This document shows positions 9,362 to 17,447 of a DNA stretch of 41,784 bases, piece after piece (the first letter of the stretch is position 1; each line of letters begins with the position of its first letter). The notes beneath the pieces are model-generated. The model made no database searches. It had not been told where the DNA came from and saw only the letters and a program-made list of their open reading frames with translations. The position numbers and the translations under genes are program-made. The stretch is from Anaerolineae bacterium (GTDB taxonomy: Bacteria; Chloroflexota; Anaerolineae; Anaerolineales; RBG-16-64-43). The DNA is taken from NCBI GenBank assembly GCA_003141675.1, contig PLND01000022.1, forward strand, positions 15,057 through 56,840. The letters are read 5' to 3'.

Positions 9362-10222
9362 TTATCCCGCCGGATGGTTATGCTCGTGCGAGGGGGAATG
9401 AACGTGCGGATGACGGTGCTCGCTCGCGACGCCGGTATGCGGGTGGCGGTGTTCATGGATCAGGTTGCATTCCGCCAACAAGTTCTGGTTGGATAAAATT
9501 TCCGCGGGAGGCCCGTCGGCAACCAGCCTGTGCGTTTCGTTGAAAACACAGACCCGGTTGGCGACGACTTCCGCCAGCGACAGATCGTGCGTGGCCGTAA
9601 CCATCGTTTTTCCGGCGCGGACCTGGTCAATGATGAAATCCTCAAGCCAGGATTGGCTTCTCGGATCCAATCCGGCGGAGGGTTCGTCCAGAAGCCAGAC
9701 CGAAGGATCTAAACTTAAAATGGAAGCCAGTGCGACGCGCCGTTTTTCCCCGCCCGATAGCCGGTGCGGAGCGCGATCTCTCAGTTTTTCGATACGTAGT
9801 GTGCGGAGCGCGGATTCCACCCGTCGGATCACTTCCTCCCCCGTCCATTCCGTTTGCAAGGGGGCAAAGGCCACTTCGTCAAACACCGTCGGAGAAAACA
9901 ACTGCACGTCCGCGTCCTGAAACAGCAGCCCGACCCGGCGGCGAAAATCGAAGTTGAAGGATTCCTCCGCCAGCGCCTGTTCGGTCAAAGGCTTGCCAAA
10001 CGCGCGCAGTTTTCCGCTGGTTGGGAAATACAATCCATCCATGAGTTTGAGCATCGTGCTCTTGCCGGAACCGTTGGCTCCAAGAATAGCCAGCGATTCG
10101 CCTGCCTGCAAGGTCAGATTAACCAGCTCGAGGGCCGGCTGGTTTCCTTCATAGGCAAAGGAAACGTCGCAGAATTCAAACACCGGTGAGGTTGCCGACG
10201 CAGTCTCAAGATCCCGTTGCAT
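9362..10222 (-). CDS. cbiO: ECF/CbiO-type nickel/cobalt ABC transporter ATPase with His-rich C-terminus
   Basis: Walker A GANGSGKST, signature LSGGEKRRVALASIL, Walker B VWLLDEPSAGLD. C-terminal HEHRHPHTGVASEHRHPHVHSPSHEHNHPAG. Adjacent to cbiQ/cbiM-like genes. Confidence 0.9.
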   Translation of the reverse strand: MQRDLETASATSPVFEFCDVSFAYEGNQPALELVNLTLQAGESLAILGANGSGKSTMLKLMDGLYFPTSGKLRAFGKPLTEQALAEESFNFDFRRRVGLLFQDADVQLFSPTVFDEVAFAPLQTEWTGEEVIRRVESALRTLRIEKLRDRAPHRLSGGEKRRVALASILSLDPSVWLLDEPSAGLDPRSQSWLEDFIIDQVRAGKTMVTATHDLSLAEVVANRVCVFNETHRLVADGPPAEILSNQNLLAECNLIHEHRHPHTGVASEHRHPHVHSPSHEHNHPAG

Positions 10223-10225
10223 TCG

Positions 10226-11050
10226 TCACCTTCCCAACCAAACGGCAAGGGCCGCGATGAAGATTATCCCGGATCCCCAGGCCCAGTCGATGCTTCGCAT
10301 TTGAAACGCATTCACAGTCCGCGATTGGCCGCGATATCCACGCGCCTGCATGGCCAGATAAACTTCGCTGCTGAGCGACAGCGATTTGCTCAGCAGGGTT
10401 CCTGCGCTCGCCGCCAGGATCCGCCGTGCCTCGGCCGGACGCAGCCGGCCGAGGATGCGGCTTCGGCGCGAGAGGAACATGTCTTCCGCAGTCAGCAGCA
10501 AGAGAAAGATATAGCGATAGGTCATCCCCAGGATCAGGAGGAACCCTTCCGGCACCCGCAGAATGCTCAACGCCTTGAGCAGGGCCGTCCAGGGCGTGGT
10601 CAGAATGAGCAGAACGCCGAGCGAAACCGATGTGCTCACCCGTAATAGGAGGAATAGGACGGTCACGGCGCCGGTTTTTGTGATTGCCAATCCAAAGGGC
10701 AGGGAAACGAAAACGGGCCCCGGAGTGATGAACAACGCCGGAAGGGCGATCAGCCCGGTAAAGAACGGCATGAAAAGCCAAACGCGCTTGATGAAAAAAT
10801 CCAGGGGAATCGAGGATAGCCAGGCCAGGAGCAGCGCCAATCCGTATAGGCTCAGCAGCACCGGCAGGTTGTGGGAGAGGCTGACCGATAGCAGCAACGA
10901 TAAAATGGAAATGATCTTGACCCGCGGATCCAGTGCCTGGAGTAAACCCGCCTGCCGGGATATGGTTTCGGCGAAGAGGGATTGCTCCAATGCATGGGTC
11001 AGATCGGCGAGAGTCTTCTCGAAAATTCCCGTGCGGATCGGCTTGGACAT
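10226..11050 (-). CDS. cbiQ: ECF transporter transmembrane component CbiQ-like
   Basis: LDPRVKIISILSLLLSVSLSH N-terminus, multiple TM helices, C-terminal LSLSSEVYLAMQARGYRG coupling motif. 3-nt gap to cbiO. Confidence 0.88.
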   Translation of the reverse strand: MSKPIRTGIFEKTLADLTHALEQSLFAETISRQAGLLQALDPRVKIISILSLLLSVSLSHNLPVLLSLYGLALLLAWLSSIPLDFFIKRVWLFMPFFTGLIALPALFITPGPVFVSLPFGLAITKTGAVTVLFLLLRVSTSVSLGVLLILTTPWTALLKALSILRVPEGFLLILGMTYRYIFLLLLTAEDMFLSRRSRILGRLRPAEARRILAASAGTLLSKSLSLSSEVYLAMQARGYRGQSRTVNAFQMRSIDWAWGSGIIFIAALAVWLGR

Positions 11051-11055
11051 GTTTT

Positions 11056-12210
11056 TTACGAATGCGGATCGGTTGGATCGTGTCGGTTTTCCGGACGTCC
11101 AGACGTCAATACGGTAACCAGCAACCCGGTTAATACGGAGATCACAATAACTCCAACGGCGGCGGAAATTATATACCCCAGGTTGGCGTTTCCCAATGAA
11201 GTAAACTTATAACCAGCGAGCGGCGCGCCCCATAACCCTTCCAACTGCTTAATCCCTTGCGGAACAAAACTCAGACCCATCCGGGTCAATTGATTCGATC
11301 CCCACTCGCCCCAGGCGGTACCCGGCGCGAGCAAACCGAGCGGCGTGAGGAAAATCAGCACAGCCAAAACGACCCAGAATATCCGCAACCTTGCGGTATG
11401 GCCGGCTTCACCGGCGATGGCCGGATTCGCGGAGATCATCAGAATCTCATGGTTGGTTCTCTGCAAATATACGATGACCAGTGAGGTCACCAATCCTTCC
11501 ACGATTGAGGCGAGAAGCATATGCGGGATGACCATGGCCGGGATCGCCACGGAAAACGGATATGGCGAATACAGCGGAGTGCCGTCGGCGGTGTGGAATA
11601 ACAATGGCTGGATCCCGAATTCAATTCCAGCAAAGAATGCCGCGATGGTCAAACCGATATAACCCCCCGCGAAAGCGCCCACTGTGCGCCGGGCTGACTC
11701 GACCGGATGTTTACCGGCGATCGCCTGATAGACGGCATAGCTGACGTAGGGCAGCACAACCGCCATATTGAAGCAATTTGCGCCGATGGCAAGAATGCCG
11801 CCGTCGCCGAAGAAGAATGCTTGGATGATGAGGGCAATCGAAACGGCGATGACGGCAACTTCCGGGCCCAGGATGATGGCGATCAACGCACCCCCGACGG
11901 CGTGCCCGGTCGTTCCTCCCGGCAGCGGCACGTTGAACATCATGATGATAAAAGAGAAGGCCGCCAGCAAGGCGACCAGCGGAGCGCTGCGCGCGTTGAT
12001 TTTCTCCCGCAGTTTCTTCAATCCGAAATACCAGAAGGGGATCATGGCGGCAAACATCACCACGCAGGTGGCGGGGCTGAGATAGCCGTCGGGAATATGC
12101 ATGGCGGTGGTCGAGAGCCAAAGGCCCAGTACGGCGTAGTACACGCGCACGCCGCGAGGAGCGCTCCGAACACAAGTGCCGACTCTTTGAAGCGCCGAGG
12201 AGAATGACAT
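11056..12210 (-). CDS. cbiM: CbiM/NikM substrate-capture component with C-terminal CbiN/PDGLE-like extension
   Basis: MHIPDGYLSPATCVVMFAAMIPFWYFGLKKL, PGGTTGHAVGGALIAIILGP, FFFGDGGILAIGANCFNMA, APGTAWGEWG, PQGIKQLEGLWGAPLAGYKF. ATG 12210 has AAGGAGGT upstream; the MHIPDG Met is at 12102. Confidence 0.92.
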   Translation of the reverse strand: MSFSSALQRVGTCVRSAPRGVRVYYAVLGLWLSTTAMHIPDGYLSPATCVVMFAAMIPFWYFGLKKLREKINARSAPLVALLAAFSFIIMMFNVPLPGGTTGHAVGGALIAIILGPEVAVIAVSIALIIQAFFFGDGGILAIGANCFNMAVVLPYVSYAVYQAIAGKHPVESARRTVGAFAGGYIGLTIAAFFAGIEFGIQPLLFHTADGTPLYSPYPFSVAIPAMVIPHMLLASIVEGLVTSLVIVYLQRTNHEILMISANPAIAGEAGHTARLRIFWVVLAVLIFLTPLGLLAPGTAWGEWGSNQLTRMGLSFVPQGIKQLEGLWGAPLAGYKFTSLGNANLGYIISAAVGVIVISVLTGLLVTVLTSGRPENRHDPTDPHS

Positions 12211-12228
12211 TGGGGACCTCCTTGGTAG

Positions 12229-12672
12229 TTAGGATTTGTTCTTTGTCCGTTTCCGCTGACAAGCCGGGCACAAACCGGGAATGACGACGGACGAAAGCTG
12301 CACGTCATATCCGTTCGTCCGACCGGCATTCGCGACGGCGTTCTTGAAGCCGGTCTGCGCAATCTCGGAAGTCTTTCCGCATTGGCGGCAGATCAGGTGC
12401 GGAGATCCATCGCCTCCGTTGTGCTCGAACCTCCGGCTGGCATTGCCCGCGCCGTACGCGGAGATCAGCCCGAATCCTTCTAGGAAATTCAGCGTTCTGT
12501 AAACGGTGGTGATGTCGGCGCGGGGATCGGAAGCGCACACCGAATGAAGAATTTCCGCCGCGGTCGCCGGGTGGCGGAACTTGTGCATGGCATCCAGGAC
12601 CAATCGGCGCTGGCGGGTCATCCGGAATCCACGCTCCCGCATCGCAGTTTGGAGCAATTTATGGCAAGACAT
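12229..12672 (-). CDS. Fur-family transcriptional regulator, candidate nickel/cobalt (Nur-like) regulator
   Basis: TRQRRLVLDAM, PATAAEILHSV, ADITTVYRTLNFLEGFGLI, HLICRQCG and CPAC Cys pairs. Start at 12672 (MSCHKLLQ) preceded by AAGGAG. First gene of the cbiMQO cluster. Confidence 0.88.
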   Translation of the reverse strand: MSCHKLLQTAMRERGFRMTRQRRLVLDAMHKFRHPATAAEILHSVCASDPRADITTVYRTLNFLEGFGLISAYGAGNASRRFEHNGGDGSPHLICRQCGKTSEIAQTGFKNAVANAGRTNGYDVQLSSVVIPGLCPACQRKRTKNKS

Positions 12673-12676
12673 ATTT

Positions 12677-12706
12677 CTCCTTATTGCAATATATTGCAAT
12701 AAGGAG
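12677..12706. promoter_or_regulatory. 30-bp perfect palindrome, candidate Fur-family operator
   Basis: CTCCTTATTGCAATATATTGCAATAAGGAG is its own reverse complement. It lies immediately upstream of the Fur-like start codon and includes its SD. Confidence 0.85.
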
Positions 12707-12761
12707 TTTAGCATATTCTCGTTTGGATATGAAGGGGGATTAAATGATGCGGAGGAAGGAA

Positions 12762-12796
12762 AGAAAAAAGGGCGGGCTTTTGACAGAGCCGCCCTT
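12762..12796 (-). terminator. Intrinsic terminator downstream of zinc-ribbon gene (minus strand)
   Basis: Minus-strand reading AAGGGCGGCTCTGTCAAAAGCCCGCCCTTTTTTCTTT: GC-rich stem followed by a T run. Confidence 0.7.
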
Positions 12797-12805
12797 GGTA
12801 TGCTC

Positions 12806-13393
12806 TCAAGCTAGATTAGCGTGACAGTTGGGACAGACGGTTGCTCCCGCCGGGGGAACAAAACCGCAATGCAGACAGGCTTTGGGTTGAATTGCCCCCA
12901 GCGGCGCCCCGCACATCGGGCAGGTGGGTTCGCCCACCGGCACTGCGGATCCGCAATAGGAACATTCCAATCTTCGCAATCGTTCGGAAATTTGCATTCC
13001 TGCTCCGGCAACATATACAGCCCTTTGGATCGTTTGCCAGATCGTTTCCGAAAGCTGCAATGCGGTGATGTCCTGGGCCAAATCGTCCAGCCGGCCGATC
13101 AGCGTCAAGGGATTTCGCAACGCGAAAAGTGCCGTGGCTCCGAGATTGGCGGCCACGCCCAGCCATTGCTGATCGCCGAGTTGTACCAAAACACCGTCCT
13201 CGACTTTTTCCAATGTGACTGTAACCGCAGTCTGGCCGCCGGAGGTTCGAAACGTCCGGCTGGCGATTTGCACCACCACTCGTTCCGGACTTCCAATCAT
13301 CTGAGCCTGGAGGTTGCCATGGTCGAACTCGGCTACGAGCGCGCGCCCGATATCCTCCGCGGTGATTTTGCCATGATAGGTTTTGGATTCCAT
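12806..13393 (-). CDS. Zinc-ribbon domain protein
   Basis: C-terminal paired Cys motifs: CSYCG...CPMCG and CLHCG...CPNCH. Confidence 0.7.
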   Translation of the reverse strand: MESKTYHGKITAEDIGRALVAEFDHGNLQAQMIGSPERVVVQIASRTFRTSGGQTAVTVTLEKVEDGVLVQLGDQQWLGVAANLGATALFALRNPLTLIGRLDDLAQDITALQLSETIWQTIQRAVYVAGAGMQISERLRRLECSYCGSAVPVGEPTCPMCGAPLGAIQPKACLHCGFVPPAGATVCPNCHANLA

Positions 13394-13411
13394 GGCGGAT
13401 TGCTCCTTCCG

Positions 13412-14335
13412 CTATTTTAAAATCTGGCCCGGGAAATCCTTTGCGCCGCGAAGAAATTCATCGCCTGCCATGGGCCGCTTCCCGGCCGGTTGCACTTTGC
13501 GCAAAACCAGCAGCCCATCGGCGGTATGTATCGCCGGGAAATGCGACCTTTCCATGGTTAGTCCGGCGGCAGCGCCTGGTTCACCGGTCACCGCCTTGCC
13601 TTCGAGAATTCGCAGCGGTTGCTCTCTCCACAATATGTATACTCCGGGCCAGGGATGGAATGCTCGGACTTTCCTCTCCAAGATCGCGGCAGGCTGTTGG
13701 AAATCCAGCCGCCCATCTTCTTTGCGAAGCTGGGGAGCGTAGGTCGCGAGCGATTCCTCCTGAGATTGGGGAAAGATCTTTCCTTGTAGATATACGGGAA
13801 GGAACTGGGTCAGGGTTTCACCCGCCAAAAGGGAGAGCTTTCGTCCCAGGCTTTCCGCCGTATCGGATGGGTCGATCGGCAGCCGGCTTTGGCCGAGGAT
13901 CGGCCCCGTATCCAATCCGGGATCCATTTTCATCAGCGTGATTCCCGTTTCCGTGTCGCCCGATAGAATGGCCGCCGCGATCGGAGACGCTCCGCGATGG
14001 CGGGGTAGTAACGAGGCGTGTAAATTTAAACACCCATATTCAGGTAAAGACAGCATCTCGGGGCGGAGGATCTGTCCGAAAGCGGCCACCACGACGATTT
14101 CCGGCCGCCAGGCGCGCAACTGATTCATGGCTTCCGGGGCGCGCAATTTTTCGGGTTGGATTACGGGCAGTCCCAGTCGATCCGCAAGAATCTTAACCGG
14201 AGGTGAAGAAACTTCCCGCCCGCGGCCTGCCGGGCGGTCCGGCTGTGTCACCACCCCAACGATTTGTGTTTGGTTTTTTAGTGATTCCAACGCCGGCAAG
14301 GCGAATTCGGGGGACCCCATAAATACCGAGCGCAT
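13412..14335 (-). CDS. fmt: Methionyl-tRNA formyltransferase
   Basis: MRSVFMGSPEFALPALESL, VVTQPDRPAGRGRE, NLHASLLPRHRGASPIAAAILSGDTETGITLMKMDPGLDTG. Start set to 14335 (Met18 of the listed ORF). Confidence 0.95.
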   Translation of the reverse strand: MRSVFMGSPEFALPALESLKNQTQIVGVVTQPDRPAGRGREVSSPPVKILADRLGLPVIQPEKLRAPEAMNQLRAWRPEIVVVAAFGQILRPEMLSLPEYGCLNLHASLLPRHRGASPIAAAILSGDTETGITLMKMDPGLDTGPILGQSRLPIDPSDTAESLGRKLSLLAGETLTQFLPVYLQGKIFPQSQEESLATYAPQLRKEDGRLDFQQPAAILERKVRAFHPWPGVYILWREQPLRILEGKAVTGEPGAAAGLTMERSHFPAIHTADGLLVLRKVQPAGKRPMAGDEFLRGAKDFPGQILK

Positions 14336-14380
14336 GGTCGCAATTCTATCATTGTTGATATTCCTTTTTTCCCAAGCATA

Positions 14381-14409
14381 TTGCATTCGCTTGGATATCC
14401 CTTTATAAT
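14381..14409 (+). promoter_or_regulatory. Putative sigma70 promoter TTGCAT-N17-TATAAT
   Basis: Located about 60 nt upstream of the small membrane protein gene. Confidence 0.6.
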
Positions 14410-14468
14410 CTGATTATTCATGGCTCATAGAAAGAGCCCTACAAGCGAAAATCTCACAGGAGGAACCC

Positions 14469-14798
14469 ATGACAGGACAGTCAGGCTCGGAAATCACAAG
14501 TGACGACAAACTTTGGGTTTTGCTGACTTATGTTTTGACCCCGATCGTTCCGGTAATTGTTCTGCTGATGGAAGATAAAAAGAAACGCCCGTTCATCCGC
14601 GCGCACAACGCCCAAGCTCTCGTCTTGGGCATCATCAACCTGCTCATTGGCGTACTCCTGGGTTGGACGATTATTCTGGCCTGTCTGCCGTTGATCATCT
14701 GGATTTACTGTATCTACCTTGGTATTCAAGGCTACGGTGGCAAATATAATGACATCCCCGTCATCACGAACTTTGTTAAAGGTCAGGGTTGGGCGTAA
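14469..14798 (+). CDS. Small membrane protein, DUF4870-like
   Basis: SDDKLWVLLTYVLTPIVPVIVLLMEDKKKRPFIRAHNAQALVLGI: DUF4870-like layout with RPF(I/V)R.H..QAL. SD AGGAGG upstream. Confidence 0.7.
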   Translation: MTGQSGSEITSDDKLWVLLTYVLTPIVPVIVLLMEDKKKRPFIRAHNAQALVLGIINLLIGVLLGWTIILACLPLIIWIYCIYLGIQGYGGKYNDIPVITNFVKGQGWA

Positions 14799-14812
14799 GC
14801 GATTCCGTTCTC

Positions 14813-14847
14813 AAAAGAAGCCCGCTACAAAGCGGGCTTCTTTTTTT
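14813..14847 (+). terminator. Intrinsic terminator
   Basis: AAAAGAAGCCCGCT-ACAA-AGCGGGCTTCTTTT followed by TTT. Confidence 0.9.
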
Positions 14848-14920
14848 CATTTGGACAATTTACTTTGGTTTGCAGGCATGGTTTCACCGGTTTGGAAATA
14901 TTTCACAGGGGGAAAATGTT

Positions 14921-16642
14921 ATGAAACCCATTAAACATTGGGAGGTTGGGCCGGAACCGGACGCTGGAATCTTTCAAACCCTAAAAGCTTTTCCCAAACC
15001 CATTGTGCGCGCGTTGTTTCACCGGGGCATTCAAGACCCGGAAACGGCGCGCGTTTTTTTACAAGCCGACCCGCGGCTGCCAAAGGATCCGTTTCTTATG
15101 GCCGACATGGATCGGGCGACGGAACGGATTCTGCGGGCGATCCAAGCCCGCGAACCGATGGTCGTGTATGGCGATTACGACACCGACGGGGTGACAGCTA
15201 CCGCGATGCTGGTGGATTTTCTAAAATCCATAGGCGCCGATGTGTCAGCCTACATCCCAAACCGGTTTGAAGAAGGCTACGGCTTGAATTGCCCGGCGCT
15301 AAAAGTGATTTCCGAACAGGGAGCACGAGTGGTGATCACGGTGGATTGCGGCGCCCGATCAGCGCCCGAGGCAGAGTATGCCAGGCAAATAAAATTGGAT
15401 TTGATCGTTACGGACCACCATGCACCGGGAGCGGTAGAACCGGATTGTTACGCTTTTCTCGACCCCAAGCGGAAGGCCTGCCTGTATCCAGATAAAAATT
15501 TAGCAGGTGTCGGAGTCGCCTATCGGATGGTCCAGGCGATCGCATTACGCATGCCTCCGAACATATCGGCCAACCCCGAGCAGTACCTGGACCTCGTGGC
15601 AATCGGAACCGTTGCGGATATGGTTCCCCTGCTGGGCGAGAACCGCCTTTTGGTGAGGGCGGGGTTAAATGCGATCAATGATTCTCCGCAAACGGTACTC
15701 CGCACCGGCGTGGACCAATTGTTAAAAATCGCCGGAGTAAGCCGGGGCCGGGTGGATGCACATACGATCGGGTTTATTCTAGGGCCCAGGCTGAACGCTT
15801 CCGGCCGGATGGATACTGCCACCGACGCTCTGGAATTGCTGCTTGCCTCGGACCCGGGGGATGCCCGGGGTCGCGCGGCCGCTTTGGATTCTCAAAATCG
15901 GGAGCGGCAGGAGTTAACTCGGGAAATCTTTCTGGAAGCTAAAAAAATTCTTCTGCAGTCGGAGGGGTTTAATTCCGACCAACCCCCATGGTTTCTCATG
16001 GCCGAAAAAGATGGATTCAATTCCGGCGTGATCGGGTTGGCTGCTTCCAGGCTCCTGGGCGAATATTACCGTCCCAGCGCGGTGGTGGCCATTGAAGGGA
16101 ATCTTGCGCACGGATCAATACGCAGCGTGCCCGGTTTCCATATCACCGAAGCGCTGGATTCCTGCTCGGACCTATTGGAACGGTTTGGAGGGCATGCGGC
16201 GGCGGCCGGTTTCACCATCCGGACGAATCGTTTGCCGGAATTGCGGCAACGGCTGGAACGCCTGGCGGGTGATTCCCTTTCGGGAAGCGATCCGCATCCC
16301 ATCCTGGCGATCGATTCGGAAATCGCTCTGCCGGAATTGTCCTGGGACATGCTGGATTGGATTCATCAATTGGAACCCTGCGGGCAGGGGAATCCCTCAC
16401 CCTTGTTCTTCTCCCGCGGACTCTCCGTAGCGTTTAAGCGTACAGTGGGCAAGGAAAACGCTCATCTAAAAATGACTCTCTCCGACGGACGCACGGATAT
16501 CGATGCGATTGCGTTTGGCTTCGGCCCGCTGGAGAAATCGCTCCCTTCCCGGTTGGACGCGGTGTTCCATCTTGAGGAGAATAATTATTCCGGGAGACAA
16601 TTGCAATTACGGATTGTGGATCTTCACGGTGAGGGTTTATAG
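14921..16642 (+). CDS. recJ: Single-stranded-DNA-specific exonuclease RecJ
   Basis: VYGDYDTDGVTATAML, VITVDCG, LIVTDHHAPG, FILGPRLNASGRM, FGGHAAAAGF. Start at 14921 (MKPIKHWEV) preferred over 14789, which overlaps the terminator. Confidence 0.95.
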   Translation: MKPIKHWEVGPEPDAGIFQTLKAFPKPIVRALFHRGIQDPETARVFLQADPRLPKDPFLMADMDRATERILRAIQAREPMVVYGDYDTDGVTATAMLVDFLKSIGADVSAYIPNRFEEGYGLNCPALKVISEQGARVVITVDCGARSAPEAEYARQIKLDLIVTDHHAPGAVEPDCYAFLDPKRKACLYPDKNLAGVGVAYRMVQAIALRMPPNISANPEQYLDLVAIGTVADMVPLLGENRLLVRAGLNAINDSPQTVLRTGVDQLLKIAGVSRGRVDAHTIGFILGPRLNASGRMDTATDALELLLASDPGDARGRAAALDSQNRERQELTREIFLEAKKILLQSEGFNSDQPPWFLMAEKDGFNSGVIGLAASRLLGEYYRPSAVVAIEGNLAHGSIRSVPGFHITEALDSCSDLLERFGGHAAAAGFTIRTNRLPELRQRLERLAGDSLSGSDPHPILAIDSEIALPELSWDMLDWIHQLEPCGQGNPSPLFFSRGLSVAFKRTVGKENAHLKMTLSDGRTDIDAIAFGFGPLEKSLPSRLDAVFHLEENNYSGRQLQLRIVDLHGEGL

Positions 16643-16655
16643 GGCGGGGGGAAAA

Positions 16656-17339
16656 TCAATCCCAAAAGCGATATTTTAATAATGCCCAGATAGCGGTAAA
16701 GGCGTCGCCCAGGCTGATTTTCTTTCCTTGGGAGTACTCTCTCGGATTAAACGAGATAGGCACCTCGAAGAGACGAGCCTTGCGCTTGAGCATTTTGGCG
16801 GTGATCTCCGGTTCAAAATCGAACCGGTTGGCCCGTAATCGAACCCCACGGAGAACATCCGCCCGAAAAACCTTATACCCTGTCTCCATATCGGAAAGAA
16901 TGCTGTTATAGAGAATATTGGTCGCCAAGGTGAGAAGCTGATTGGCAACCATGTGCCAGAACATCGTCACCCGGTGCTTGGAACCGAGAAACCGGGAACC
17001 ATAGACTATATCGGCCTGTCCGCATTCGATTGGTTCCAGCAGCGTGGAATATTCCGCTGGGTTATATTCCAAATCCGCGTCCTGAATTAAAATAACATCA
17101 CCGCTGGCTTTTTGGAAACCCGACCGCAAGGCGGCACCCTTGCCCTGGTTTTTTTCATGATACAACACGGTGAGTTCCGGAGACGGTTCGAGAGATTGGA
17201 GAATCTCACGCGTTCCGTCCGTCGAGCCGTCGTCGACCAGGATGATTTCGGACGCGAGTCGGGTGGCTTGAACCCTGCGTACTATTTCCGCAATCGTATA
17301 TTTTTCGTTAAATACAGGGATGACAACGCTCAGTTTCAT
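16656..17339 (-). CDS. Family 2 glycosyltransferase (dolichol-phosphate mannosyltransferase-like)
   Basis: MKLSVVIPVFNEKYTIAEIV, EIILVDDGSTDGT, LIQDADLEYNPAEY, SFNPREYSQGKKISLGDAF. Confidence 0.9.
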   Translation of the reverse strand: MKLSVVIPVFNEKYTIAEIVRRVQATRLASEIILVDDGSTDGTREILQSLEPSPELTVLYHEKNQGKGAALRSGFQKASGDVILIQDADLEYNPAEYSTLLEPIECGQADIVYGSRFLGSKHRVTMFWHMVANQLLTLATNILYNSILSDMETGYKVFRADVLRGVRLRANRFDFEPEITAKMLKRKARLFEVPISFNPREYSQGKKISLGDAFTAIWALLKYRFWD

Positions 17340-17367
17340 TGAGGACAGTATAACGGCTCTAGCGGGG

Positions 17368-17397
17368 TTGGGCAACCGGTGATCCCCATGCTATAAT
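17368..17397 (+). promoter_or_regulatory. Putative promoter (TTGGGC-N18-TATAAT)
   Basis: Upstream of the AAA ATPase ORF at 17448. Confidence 0.4.
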
Positions 17398-17447
17398 CTT
17401 AACGATATTCGTAATCCACACTCGGCTCCTGCGCTCGGAGGTGAAAC

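Noticed and set aside
11711-12271. 186-aa ORF overlapping cbiM in another frame
   Set aside because: Arg/His-rich composition typical of an out-of-frame shadow ORF; cbiM has strong family motifs and an SD.
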